64,000 bases of DNA from JAKVCB01 sp963578605 (GTDB taxonomy: Bacteria > Planctomycetota > Planctomycetia > Pirellulales > Lacipirellulaceae), in assembly GCA_963578605.1 (NCBI GenBank), contig CAUZEA010000006.1, positions 1 to 64,000 on the forward strand, in the 5' to 3' direction. Each line of letters opens with the position of its first letter. The first letter of the stretch is position 1. A program made the position numbers and the translations under genes. Positions 37,683 to 46,254 of this stretch are shown here, in pieces. A model generated the notes under the pieces. It saw only the letters and a program-made list of their open reading frames with translations. It made no database searches and was not told where the DNA came from.

Positions 37683-38561
37683 ATGGAGTTTAACCCAGAG
37701 AGATGTCGATCGTTGTTATTTGTGCCGGCGGGTAATGCGCGGTACTTAAAGAGTGCACTGCAGGGTTCCGCCGACGTGATCCAACTTGACCTCGAAGACG
37801 CGATTCCGCCGGCCCAGAAAGAACAGGCCCGTGCCGAGGCGCGTGTGGCGGTCGACCGTATTCGCGACGCGGGTCGAATCGGTACGGTCCGTATCAACCA
37901 CGGAATGTCTCTGGCGTTGGCGGATCTGGAAGCAGTCGTGGCCCCTGGCCTGGCGGGCCTTACGGTTCCCAAGGTCGCTTCCGCAGAGCAATTGCAGCAG
38001 CTTGACAAAGCAGTTACTGCCCTCGAAGAGCAGCGCCAGCTACCGGTGGGACAGATTCGACTGGTCGCCCAAATTGAGTCGGCTGCCGGGGTCCTCAATG
38101 TTCGCGAGATTGCCAGGGCAACTCCGCGACTGGCCGCCATGGGCCTGGGCATGGAAGATCTGGCGGCAGAGCTTGGTAGCAGCGTGGATCCAGATGCCCT
38201 TTATTTTCCGAGTATGCTATTGCTCTACGCGGCGCGCGAAGTGGGTGTGACCCCGATCGGATACCTGGGTTCGATCACGATGTACAACGATGCCGACACA
38301 TTCGGCCAGTGGATTCGACGGGCCCGCTCGTTGGGCTTTGAAGGGGGTTTTGCGATTCATCCCAACCAGGTCGAGATCTTAAACACCGAATTTGCTCCCA
38401 CTCAGCAAGAAGCCCAAGAAGCCAGCCAGCTCATCGAGGCGTTCGAAACTCGAACCGACAAAAGTTCCGGAGCTTTCTCCTGGGAAGGTCGCATGGTAGA
38501 CAAACCAGTAGTGGATCGGGCGCGTCGCGCGGTGAAGCGTTACGAACATCTTTCCGACTAG
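37683..38561 (+). CDS. HpcH/HpaI-CitE family CoA-thioester lyase
   Basis: A 292-aa TIM-barrel lyase of the CitE type, which cleaves acyl-CoA thioesters such as malyl-CoA, citramalyl-CoA or citryl-CoA into acetyl-CoA plus an oxoacid. Family motifs: RCRSLLFVPAGNARYLKSAL (CoA-binding N-terminus), ADVIQLDLEDAIPPAQK (metal-ligand Asp/Glu region), LVAQIESAAGVLNVREI (catalytic Glu) and GFAIHPNQVEILN. No signal peptide. It is followed at 72 bases by two subunits of a succinyl-CoA-synthetase-like ligase on the same strand, which argues that the ligase makes the thioester this lyase splits, as in the malate thiokinase/malyl-CoA lyase pair of the serine cycle. The substrate is inferred, not shown. Assigning a specific gene symbol would be unsafe. 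Confidence 0.85.
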   Translation: MEFNPERCRSLLFVPAGNARYLKSALQGSADVIQLDLEDAIPPAQKEQARAEARVAVDRIRDAGRIGTVRINHGMSLALADLEAVVAPGLAGLTVPKVASAEQLQQLDKAVTALEEQRQLPVGQIRLVAQIESAAGVLNVREIARATPRLAAMGLGMEDLAAELGSSVDPDALYFPSMLLLYAAREVGVTPIGYLGSITMYNDADTFGQWIRRARSLGFEGGFAIHPNQVEILNTEFAPTQQEAQEASQLIEAFETRTDKSSGAFSWEGRMVDKPVVDRARRAVKRYEHLSD

Positions 38562-38633
38562 CAAAGTGTAGAAATTAAGAGTGCAGAAACTACGTGAAGC
38601 AATGGCGAATTTCTGCTCGGAGAGACGTGCATC

Positions 38634-39827
38634 ATGAGACTGGTGGAACATCAAGCTCGACGGCTACTGGCCGGCTATGGTCTGCGGTTTGCCGAGTCGG
38701 TCGTCGTCGACTCCGTCGCTGCCGCTGTTGAAGCTGCCGGGGAACTTGGCCCCGCCGTAATGCTTAAGGCCCAAGTCCCCTTCGGTGGTCGCGCCAAGGC
38801 AGGCGCCGTGCGAAGTGCCAATTCCCCGGACGACGTCGCAACGGAGGCCGACCGTCTGCTCGGCATGCAATTGGGTGGCACGACGGTGACCCAAATCTCG
38901 GTCGAAGCGAAAGTCGCGTTCCGGCGGGAGTTCTACGTTGGCGTGACCTGGGATACGACTCAAAAGTTGCCGATAGCACTCCTGGGAGTGCGGGGAGGTG
39001 TTGACGTCGAGCAAACAAGTGAGCCGTTGGTGCGTCGAACTTTCGATCCCTGGACAGGCCTGCCTGCCTGTAAGGCTCGCGAAATGGCGGGCGAGGCCGG
39101 TCTCGACGGGAAAACCTTGATCGTGGTGGGAGACGTGATCGAAAGGCTCGCGCGCGCCTTTCTGGAAGCCGATGCGGTAGTCGCAGAGATCAACCCGCTG
39201 GTGGAGATTTCCGCTGGCGATCTTCTCGGGGTCGATGCCCACTTCGAAATAGAGGATGACGCCGCGTATCGCCAGCAATCGCGGTTGGAACCGCTGGGTG
39301 AAATCGTCTCTACGGCAACCGGCCACCCCCCCACCTCGCTGGAGCTCGAAGCGCAGCGAATCGACGCGCAAGACCATCGGGGAGTTGCCGGGCGGGTCGT
39401 GGAGTTTGACGGCGACCTGGCCCTTTTGATTGGCGGCGGCGGTGCCAGTCTCACCGTGTTCGATGCGATTCTCAAATATGGTGGCAAACCGGCCAATTAT
39501 TGTGAAGTCGGGGGGAATCCGACCGAGGAAAAAGTGGCTGCCCTCACGCATTTGCTGATTTCCAAGCCGGGGGTGGAAACCCTGGCGGTGATCATGAACG
39601 TGGTGAACAACACCCGCGCCGATGTGGTTGCCCGAGGAGTCCTGGCCGGCGCCGAAGCTGCCGGCAGAAAAGCCTCGGAAGTGATCTCTTTGTTTCGTAT
39701 TCCCGGTTCCTGGGAGGACGAGGCGCGTGCCGTCATGACCTCAGCCGGAGTGCGAGTTTATGGCCGTGAAATTTCGCTGGATGAATCGGCCCGATTGGCG
39801 GTCACGGGAGGTCAACATGCTCCTTGA
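38634..39827 (+). CDS. ATP-grasp CoA ligase beta subunit (SucC/MtkA-like)
   Basis: A 397-aa beta subunit of the succinyl-CoA synthetase superfamily, binding nucleotide and carboxylate. ATP-grasp and C-terminal landmarks: LVEHQARRLLAGYGLRF, PAVMLKAQVPFGGRAKAGAV, VAEINPLVEIS and LIGGGGASLTVFDAILKYGG followed by CEVGGNPTEEKV. ATG at 38634 is preceded by GGAGAGA. It ends 11 bases inside the start of the alpha subunit, so translation is probably coupled. Together with the CitE-like lyase upstream, the pair more likely activates malate or a related dicarboxylic acid than serving as the tricarboxylic-acid-cycle enzyme, but ordinary succinate specificity cannot be excluded from sequence alone. Confidence 0.85.
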   Translation: MRLVEHQARRLLAGYGLRFAESVVVDSVAAAVEAAGELGPAVMLKAQVPFGGRAKAGAVRSANSPDDVATEADRLLGMQLGGTTVTQISVEAKVAFRREFYVGVTWDTTQKLPIALLGVRGGVDVEQTSEPLVRRTFDPWTGLPACKAREMAGEAGLDGKTLIVVGDVIERLARAFLEADAVVAEINPLVEISAGDLLGVDAHFEIEDDAAYRQQSRLEPLGEIVSTATGHPPTSLELEAQRIDAQDHRGVAGRVVEFDGDLALLIGGGGASLTVFDAILKYGGKPANYCEVGGNPTEEKVAALTHLLISKPGVETLAVIMNVVNNTRADVVARGVLAGAEAAGRKASEVISLFRIPGSWEDEARAVMTSAGVRVYGREISLDESARLAVTGGQHAP

Positions 39828-40698
39828 CCCGCAGGCTGAAATCATGGTGCAGGGAATCACCGGCCGCGAGGCGAGCGCCATGCTGGCCGACATGCTCGAG
39901 TATGGAAGCCACGTCGTCGCCGGGGTCACCCCCGGCAAGGGTGGCCAGGAGGTCCATGGCAAGAGGGTCTACGACACGGTGGCCCAACTCAAAAAGGACT
40001 ATGCCCCCACCGTCTCGGTCATTTCCGTTCCGGCACCGGCAGTTCTCGATGCTTCCCTGGAAGCGTTCGCGCACGGAATCGAGCTTTGCCTCATCATGTC
40101 CGAACGGGTTCCACGCCGCGACACGAGTAAAATCATCGTCGCGGCCAGGCAGGCGGGGTGCCAGGTGATAGGCCCTAATTCACTGGGACTTATCCGGCCA
40201 CACGAGGCAAAACTTGGCACAATCGGCGGGAGAATTGACAACGTGCGGAGATCCTTCACCCCGGGAAGCACGGCCATTCTTTCCCGAAGTGGAGGGATGA
40301 CGACCGAAATTGCCAGCTTTTTGACAAGCCACGGGATCGGACAAAGTATTGCTGTCGGCGTCGGTGGGGATCCGATTGTGGGTACCAACTTTGCCCAAAT
40401 GGTGGCGGCTCTGGAAGATGACCCTGCCACCGATTCGGTGGTCCTTTATGGTGAGCCGGGCGGGACCGCCGAAGAGGATCTGGCCGAGCTGTTGCTCAAA
40501 CGCAAAAGCCGCCTGAGGATCAACGCATTTCTTTCTGGTCACTTTGTCGACGATCTGGAGGGAGTCCGTTTCGGACATGCAGCCGTGATTGTCGAAGAAG
40601 GTCGCGGCTCGGTCAAAGGCAAGAAGCAGACGCTGCAAAAGGCAGGCGTGTTTGTCGCCGATCGATTTGATGACCTGCTTGAGGGCTTGAGCGGGTAG
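39817..40698 (+). CDS. CoA ligase alpha subunit (SucD/MtkB-like)
   Basis: A 293-aa alpha subunit. I use the ATG at 39817 (MLLDPQAEIMVQGITGREAS) because GGGAGG stands 5 bases upstream; the longer ORF to 39760 lies within the beta-subunit gene. Motifs: Rossmann CoA-binding start (VQGITGREAS; VAGVTPGKGGQ), GPNSLGLIRP, SRSGGMTTEIASFL, GVGGDPIVGTNF, and the phosphohistidine loop RFGHAAVIVEEGRGSVKGK, where the His of FGHAA is the expected phosphorylated residue. Last gene of the lyase-ligase operon; 185 bases separate it from the small membrane protein. Confidence 0.88.
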   Translation: MLLDPQAEIMVQGITGREASAMLADMLEYGSHVVAGVTPGKGGQEVHGKRVYDTVAQLKKDYAPTVSVISVPAPAVLDASLEAFAHGIELCLIMSERVPRRDTSKIIVAARQAGCQVIGPNSLGLIRPHEAKLGTIGGRIDNVRRSFTPGSTAILSRSGGMTTEIASFLTSHGIGQSIAVGVGGDPIVGTNFAQMVAALEDDPATDSVVLYGEPGGTAEEDLAELLLKRKSRLRINAFLSGHFVDDLEGVRFGHAAVIVEEGRGSVKGKKQTLQKAGVFVADRFDDLLEGLSG

Positions 40699-40882
40699 TA
40701 AGTTGTTAGGGGGGAGTCGCCGCACCGGAAACGTTCAATCCTGAAAATCATCACGGCAGGAAATGACCCTATGTCATTTCGAAGAAACAAGTTACGTGCA
40801 CAGATGTCAAAATCGACCTGTTTCCCCTATCCCCGATTGCGTTTCCAAGAGCACTTTCCACCCTATAGAAAGGACCGATTCC

Positions 40883-41125
40883 ATGAACGTTTCGGGCACT
40901 GCGAAAACCTGGCTGCGGGAAATCACCGAAGTTGGTCTCCTGCTAGTGGCTTTAGGGGTTGTGATTCAAGTCCTGTTTGGCTCGAGTGACAAAACCCCTT
41001 TCATTGGCAATGTCACTGCCAACCTGACTACCTTGATTTCCAGTTTGGGGAGTCAGGGACTTGTGGGTGTAATCGCCCTTGGTGTCATTCTATATTTGCT
41101 TTCGAAAAGTCGGGACGGGGAATGA
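40883..41125 (+). CDS. Small two-helix membrane protein, unknown
   Basis: An 80-aa protein, start at ATG 40883 with AAAGGA upstream (an in-frame extension to 40763 is unlikely). Two hydrophobic stretches are visible: EVGLLLVALGVVIQVLF (about residues 16-32) and LVGVIALGVILYLLS (about 60-75), joined by a polar loop with SSDKTPFIGNVTANLT. Family not recognised. A strong intrinsic terminator ends the transcript 87 bases downstream, so it is a genuine expressed unit. Confidence 0.65.
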   Translation: MNVSGTAKTWLREITEVGLLLVALGVVIQVLFGSSDKTPFIGNVTANLTTLISSLGSQGLVGVIALGVILYLLSKSRDGE

Positions 41126-41211
41126 AATCTATCTCGCCAGACAATGAATCTGAGGGCAGTTTTTTAGTCTGACAATTAAAGAGCGTGTAAAGAATCGCAT
41201 TTAAACAGCAG

Positions 41212-41245
41212 GGCATTGCGGCTAAACACCGCAATGCCTTTTTTT
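41212..41245 (+). terminator. Rho-independent terminator
   Basis: Perfect 10-bp stem GGCATTGCGG (41212-41221) / CCGCAATGCC (41229-41238), 7-base loop, followed by seven T (41239-41245). It serves the + strand small membrane protein gene and probably the whole lyase-ligase unit. There is no T-tract in the opposite direction. Confidence 0.92.
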
Positions 41246-41296
41246 ATAGAGTTTGGGTGGCGAATTCTGAGGTGTCGGAAACGCCACCTTGCCGGA

Positions 41297-42616
41297 CTAA
41301 ACCTCTGGCAAGCCTCGGAGAGTTTTCTCAATGTTCCAGGGGTGGCTGTAGTTTTCGCGCGCTGCAGCCTTGATCACGCCTGCCATCGAAGGATCGATTT
41401 TGCGGGGGAAGGGTAGTCGCGGAGCGTCCGCCGCGCGTCGCACCAGCTGGGCGACTGTGTGGGTGGTGCGGGTAATTGCCTGGGGGGAAACATTTTCAAA
41501 ATTGTCGAGCTTGGTGTGGAACGCCCACTGTCCCCCGGACCGATAGCACCAGACCGAGGGAATGCCGAGCATGTTCAGTGGAAACATGTCCGAATAAATA
41601 CTGACGTCCTCTACGAACTCCGCTCCGTGCCGGCAGGCGTCGTAAACCTTCCGGACCAATCGGGTCAGCGCAGGCGTACCGGCGGTGGTGACGATGTCTT
41701 CTCCGGCGATTGCGCCGATCGAGTCGAGATTGATGCAGAGCTTGATCTGGTTCGCATCCTGCACCTGCCGCGTGGCGTAGAGATACGCACCGACGCTCAG
41801 CCGCTCTTCGACACCGAACCCGATCAGCCGTACAGTCCTCTTCAATTTCGCTTGCCGCAAGATTCGCGCCAGTTCCATGACCGCCGCGGTGCCACTGCCG
41901 TTGTCGTTTGCACCGGGTGCGTCGGGTACAGAATCCAAGTGGCAAGTCACGACGATGATTTCCCGGGCGGCACTTCCTTGTCCGGGGATCTCGGCCCACA
42001 CGTTCTGGCTTTCGGACGAGACCCGGCGGCCCTGCGTGGTGAGGGAGACCTTGAGCTTACCCATCTTCAAAAGATCGACGGCTACCAGGTGTGGTACGCC
42101 CACCACGGGCAGGCTGAAGTCGAGCATCCACTGGGGCGCGGCACCTACCGAAATCGGGGTGCGATATTCCGTGCGGTGGTCTACGACCACCAACCCTTTC
42201 AATCTCGCGGCGATCAACTTGCGGCGAAAGGCGGGTAATCGCAAGTTGGCCGCTCCCAGGAGCAAGCCGACCTTGCCCCGCAGTCCGGGTTGCTGGAGGT
42301 CGTGCGGTGTTCCCGTTTGCAGGAAGCAGAGCTGACCGGTTATGCCCTCGCTGGGAGTGTCGGGTGTGTACATCATGGGCCGGGCCGAAGTGACCCGCCC
42401 CGGTTTTCCTCCGGCAACGATCTCCAGCCGGCAGATCCTGGGAAGATAATTGGGAAAGCGAAATTGCAACTGACCGGCGTCAAGCCCGAGACGACTGAAA
42501 TGGTTCTCAACGGCGCCTGCCGTTTCTTTCTCTTGACGGCTGCCGGCGACACGCGTGCCAATCTCGACCGTCAACAGGCGGAGATGTTTTTTAATTTCTC
42601 TGAGAGAGGCGTTCAT
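41297..42616 (-). CDS. M28 family zinc aminopeptidase-like protein
   Basis: A 439-aa peptidase of clan MH, family M28. Zinc-site residues are visible: His and Asp in VTCHLDSVPDAPGANDNGSG, the Glu-Glu pair in IGFGVEERLSVGAYLYA, Asp in CINLDSIGA and His in WAFHTKLDNFE. An apical/PA-like insert lies between residues about 90 and 190 (GITGQLCFLQTGTPHDL). Start ATG 42616 gives MNASLREIKKHLRLL with no signal peptide, so it appears cytoplasmic, unlike many M28 enzymes. Substrate unknown. It converges on the terminator at 41212. Confidence 0.85.
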   Translation of the reverse strand: MNASLREIKKHLRLLTVEIGTRVAGSRQEKETAGAVENHFSRLGLDAGQLQFRFPNYLPRICRLEIVAGGKPGRVTSARPMMYTPDTPSEGITGQLCFLQTGTPHDLQQPGLRGKVGLLLGAANLRLPAFRRKLIAARLKGLVVVDHRTEYRTPISVGAAPQWMLDFSLPVVGVPHLVAVDLLKMGKLKVSLTTQGRRVSSESQNVWAEIPGQGSAAREIIVVTCHLDSVPDAPGANDNGSGTAAVMELARILRQAKLKRTVRLIGFGVEERLSVGAYLYATRQVQDANQIKLCINLDSIGAIAGEDIVTTAGTPALTRLVRKVYDACRHGAEFVEDVSIYSDMFPLNMLGIPSVWCYRSGGQWAFHTKLDNFENVSPQAITRTTHTVAQLVRRAADAPRLPFPRKIDPSMAGVIKAAARENYSHPWNIEKTLRGLPEV

Positions 42617-43252
42617 GAGAACTGGTTCGGGCTTAAAAGCGATTGGTGCGCCGCCTACAGATTGTCACATTCGATGAATAATTTTGGTTGCCGAGTCGTT
42701 TACGTTTCAACCCGTGCCACCCATGATGCGAGTCATGCCCCCGCTTCGTTCCGGGCAGGGGTTTCTCCATGTCGTTCCCCTGGAGTGAACTCCACGAACC
42801 CACCCCAATGCTTGTGCCTACCATACTAAAGTCTCGACCCACTGGGTAGTCACACCGTGCGGAGCGATGGCCTTTTCCCGGTTGCACTCATCGCTTACCG
42901 CACCGAAAGAAACCGCAAAGAATCTACGTTTTTTTCCAGGTCGCCGGCCATCGCATCGACAAGGTGCGTTTGGGCGACCCGATTCGCCCCGATGTTCTCC
43001 CACGACTTCCATGCAGGTCCGAGTGGTCGGTCGGTTGCAAAAATGGATGGGGCAATTCCTACCTTGTAACGAGCCCGATGTGATTTCACCGTCAAAATCC
43101 CGGTTTATCTGTCGATCCTCTTTCGTCTTAGGCTCGACAACCGCATGACGGGCTGCAGCTCGCAAAAAGAGAGGCACTGCCCAGAAAAGGAAGCCCCTTT
43201 TGTTTAACCTTTGCTGGCCAGCACCGATACGGGTTCCAGCCGAACAGTTGAC
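42617..43252. other. Intergenic stretch; only weak ORFs
   Basis: Overlapping ORFs occur on both strands, for example a - strand stretch 42895-43095 reading KVGIAPSIFATDRPLGPA. It is protein-like but I do not recognise it, and it has no SD or neighbours. It may be another gene relic. Confidence 0.35.
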
Positions 43253-44929
43253 TCAACGACGACGAAACCGCAAGCAACTCAGCGCGGCGATGGACAACAG
43301 TCCGAGCGTAGCCGGTTCGGGAACGACCCTGATGTTGTCAACGTGGAGTTCAGCAGCGACGGTTTCGCCCTGCCAACTAGGCGCTGCCGCAGAGAGGATA
43401 CGCACTTCGGTGATGTCGGCCAACGTAGCGGCTATATCGGTGCCATTAACGACGGCTGTCCAATCGCCGGCGTTGGTCGACAAGGTGCCTGAAGTCCAGC
43501 CGCTTTGTGCGGCAAGAGCGATGGCGTTGGTCGTGGAGAATTTGCCACCTGCCCCATTGATCGCGAGGCGAATGTTCAGCGGGGTATCGCCGGCATTGAG
43601 GAGATCCATCGAGATGCCACGGATGCCTGCTGCGGTGTGGTCACCGGTCCACTGCGATTTATTGAAGGCGACCAATTTGCTGCCCGCTCCCCCCGCACCG
43701 GTGGAAGTGATGATCATGGCGTGGTCTCCCGAGCCGGTGAGGCCGGACGATCCGGTGATGATATTGCCTAGATATTCACCGTAGTTCGCAATGCCATTGG
43801 CCGAGTCGTAGTTGGCTGTCCAGAGAAAAGCACCATACAAGCCTTGATCTTTTGCATCTTGAGCAAGGTTTTCAGCTAAATCTTTTGTAATTGGTGCACA
43901 TTGCGTCCCCGCATCGTGGCAGGGAGTGCCAGGAGCAGGCAGAACTTCAAAAGCTGGTATACCCATAAGAACTTTTTGGTTGCCATCAGTTCCACCAGTT
44001 GTTTTATTGAGCAAATCAACATAGGACTGGGTTGAGGCTTTAGCCAATGGTTCATAATCATCGCTGCTAAAATCGACCATTGTATAGGACATCGCATTTA
44101 TGTAATCGAGGTCGTTATAGGTATGGGTTACTACATCGATTTCACTTCCTAGCCACTCGTTATTTGGTAGGATGGTCCCCTGCGGGCCATATTTGGTTAA
44201 TATATATTGGCAGCTATCGTTAGTACTTCCATCGTTACAAGCTCCAATATGGGATGCTGCGAGAGTTATTAAGTATTTTCCTCCATATGGGGCGGCACTA
44301 CCACTACTGTCCAGGCCTTTTCTTAGGTCTTTTACCAAGCGTATTATTTTTTGGTGGTTAGCAGAAGAACTTCCAGGCGCTTCGATATCTACGTCCACTC
44401 CGTCGTAGCCATTAACGGTTACAAAATTTACGATATTTGTAGCTAACGTATCTACCTGGTCATCACTTAGAACAAACACATTGTTTTCAGCACTCCACTT
44501 CCACCAAGAATTGTCAGCGCCACCAAAAGACACAAGCCTTGCTGTACCTGACGGTACTTCAGGAAGAGCAAACAATGGTCCTGTACCAACCTCAGTAAGA
44601 GGTAGCGTAGTACCTGTGCTTTGGTTAGTGTAACCATTCATCAAGAACCCATTGATGACCATTTTGCTTTGCGCGGCGGCAAAGTAGGCAGAGCTTGTTG
44701 CTTGCTGGTCCATGGGTGTATTCGCGTTATACCCGCTCAGATTCAGGTTTCCCGATAGCGGCTCGCTGAGGAGTGGCGGGTTGGGATTCGATGCACCACT
44801 TGTCCAATTTTCCAGGTGGTCACTTTCAAACATGTCAGTCTGGTTGAGTACCACCGCATGAGAACTCACCACTGGAAGACACACGACCAACGTCGTAACA
44901 CACAGCATAGTTTTTAGTGTCGTCATCAT
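43253..44929 (-). CDS. GH18 chitinase-like protein with PEP-CTERM tail
   Basis: A 558-aa exported GH18-type enzyme. A Sec signal (TLKTMLCVTTLVVCLPVVSSHA) leads to a barrel with the GH18 signature DGVDVDIEAPG (DxxDxDxE, the Glu being the proton donor), SFGGADNSWWKW before it, and INAMSYTMVDFSS and GAFLWTANYDSANG after it. From about residue 380 a second beta-rich domain follows and the protein ends with a PEP-CTERM tail (VPEPATLGLLSI ... RFRRR). The DNA of the GH18 part (about 43850-44750) is clearly AT-richer and uses codons such as TTA, ATA and AGA, whereas the C-terminal part is GC-rich like the neighbours; this suggests an acquired catalytic domain on a resident tail. Expected substrates are chitin or related beta-1,4-GlcNAc glycans. 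Confidence 0.85.
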   Translation of the reverse strand: MMTTLKTMLCVTTLVVCLPVVSSHAVVLNQTDMFESDHLENWTSGASNPNPPLLSEPLSGNLNLSGYNANTPMDQQATSSAYFAAAQSKMVINGFLMNGYTNQSTGTTLPLTEVGTGPLFALPEVPSGTARLVSFGGADNSWWKWSAENNVFVLSDDQVDTLATNIVNFVTVNGYDGVDVDIEAPGSSSANHQKIIRLVKDLRKGLDSSGSAAPYGGKYLITLAASHIGACNDGSTNDSCQYILTKYGPQGTILPNNEWLGSEIDVVTHTYNDLDYINAMSYTMVDFSSDDYEPLAKASTQSYVDLLNKTTGGTDGNQKVLMGIPAFEVLPAPGTPCHDAGTQCAPITKDLAENLAQDAKDQGLYGAFLWTANYDSANGIANYGEYLGNIITGSSGLTGSGDHAMIITSTGAGGAGSKLVAFNKSQWTGDHTAAGIRGISMDLLNAGDTPLNIRLAINGAGGKFSTTNAIALAAQSGWTSGTLSTNAGDWTAVVNGTDIAATLADITEVRILSAAAPSWQGETVAAELHVDNIRVVPEPATLGLLSIAALSCLRFRRR

Positions 44930-45429
44930 TTGCTAACCTGCATCATCGGAATAAGATGGAGTCGAAAAACTTGTCGGAACCCCAAAGCTGTCTTTCGGAG
45001 TGAGCGATTCTTGTGACAGGTGGTTTGGAGTGCGTCTTCACCCGTTCTTGCAACCACAAGCTGAAGATAAACGCGCTTACCGAGGGTAAAAGATGCCGAA
45101 CCACCCTGTCAAGTGTTGACCTTGCCCGCATCTTGCCCGCATGGCGGACTCTTTGTTGACCAGGGCGAGAGGGTGGCAGGATTCAGGCTTGTCTCATTGA
45201 CGTTGCTCCGTGACATACTCCGTGCAGTCATTGCCAGGAAGAATTTGACGTTGTACTGTTGTAGGGTCCATTTTGGTCGCTAAAGACTTTGGGATGCCCA
45301 CTTTATGCCGCCCACACCAGTCGGTCGGCACCCGCAGTACGGCTGTCGACTTTCCTGATTTCACCCATGGCTGCCGAACGATCCACAAGCCTCTCGGAAT
45401 TTTTTCCGACTACGTGCGGAGCAATGACC
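44930..45429. other. Divergent intergenic region with 11-bp tandem duplication
   Basis: Between the GH18 gene (-) and the NeuB-like gene (+). No gene supported. cttgcccgcat is duplicated head to tail at 45121-45131 and 45132-45142. The open frame upstream of 45430 lacks coding signs and a better SD lies directly before 45430. Confidence 0.4.
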
Positions 45430-46254
45430 ATGAAAACAATCGTGATGGCCGAAATCGGCGAAAACCACTATGGACGTTGGGACGTTTGTCGAGGCATGGT
45501 TGAGGAGGCTGCAGCCAATGGTGCCACCATTGCCAAGTTTCAGACCTATACTGCCAACCAATTCGGCAAGGATCACCAGTGGTACGAGTGGTTCCAGGGT
45601 GTGGAGATGCCCGAAAAGGTGCACTTCGAGATGCAGGAACTCTGCCGCGAAAAGGGCATCGAGTTCCTCAGCTCGACCTTTACGATTCGCTCAACCGATT
45701 TCCTGGTCGACAAAATGGGGATGACCTCCTTGAAGCTCGCGTCGAGTCGGATCGTTGATCACGAGCTGCTTGACTACGTAAATTCTCGAGCGGATCAGGT
45801 CAAAACGGTCTACCTTTCCACCGGTGGTGCGACCCTGCCGGAGATTCATGATGCGGTAGATCGGTTGGCCCGCATCGACAGTCTTTCGTTGTTGCACTGC
45901 GTTAGCCAATACCCGACGGATGACCACAATGTCAATCTGCGTGCAATTCCTACCATCAAGGCAGAGTTTCCGCACCTGCCTGTCGGATACAGCGATCACA
46001 GTCGTGGAATCGAAGCTTGCCTGGCCGCGGTCGCACTGGGCGCCGAAGTGCTCGAAAAACACTTCACCTATCACACCGGCATGCCTGGCGATGATCACGA
46101 AGGAGCGCTCACACCCGAGACCCTCCGCCAACTGGTCCGGCAGATCAGCCGACTTGAAGTGATGCTAGGATCCGCCGAAAAGGGTCCGGTTGGTGATGAA
46201 ACGAAAGCATTGAGTCAACTGCGTGGCAAGTTGCTTGAGGTGGACTTCGATTAA
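45430..46254 (+). CDS. NeuB/SpsE-type sialic-acid-like synthase, no SAF domain
   Basis: A 274-aa NeuB-family TIM barrel, which condenses phosphoenolpyruvate with an amino sugar to make sialic-acid-like nonulosonates. Motifs: TIVMAEIGENHYGRWD, AKFQTYTANQ, FLSSTFTIRSTDFL, LKLASSRIVDHELLDYV, STGGATLPEIHDAV, HCVSQYPTDDHNVNLRAI and GYSDHSRGIEACLAAVALGA with EKHFT. Start ATG 45430 is preceded by GGAG at 8 bases. Typical NeuB is about 340-350 aa with a C-terminal SAF (antifreeze-like) domain; this protein ends after the barrel. No other nonulosonate genes are nearby, so the precise product is unknown. Confidence 0.8.
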   Translation: MKTIVMAEIGENHYGRWDVCRGMVEEAAANGATIAKFQTYTANQFGKDHQWYEWFQGVEMPEKVHFEMQELCREKGIEFLSSTFTIRSTDFLVDKMGMTSLKLASSRIVDHELLDYVNSRADQVKTVYLSTGGATLPEIHDAVDRLARIDSLSLLHCVSQYPTDDHNVNLRAIPTIKAEFPHLPVGYSDHSRGIEACLAAVALGAEVLEKHFTYHTGMPGDDHEGALTPETLRQLVRQISRLEVMLGSAEKGPVGDETKALSQLRGKLLEVDFD

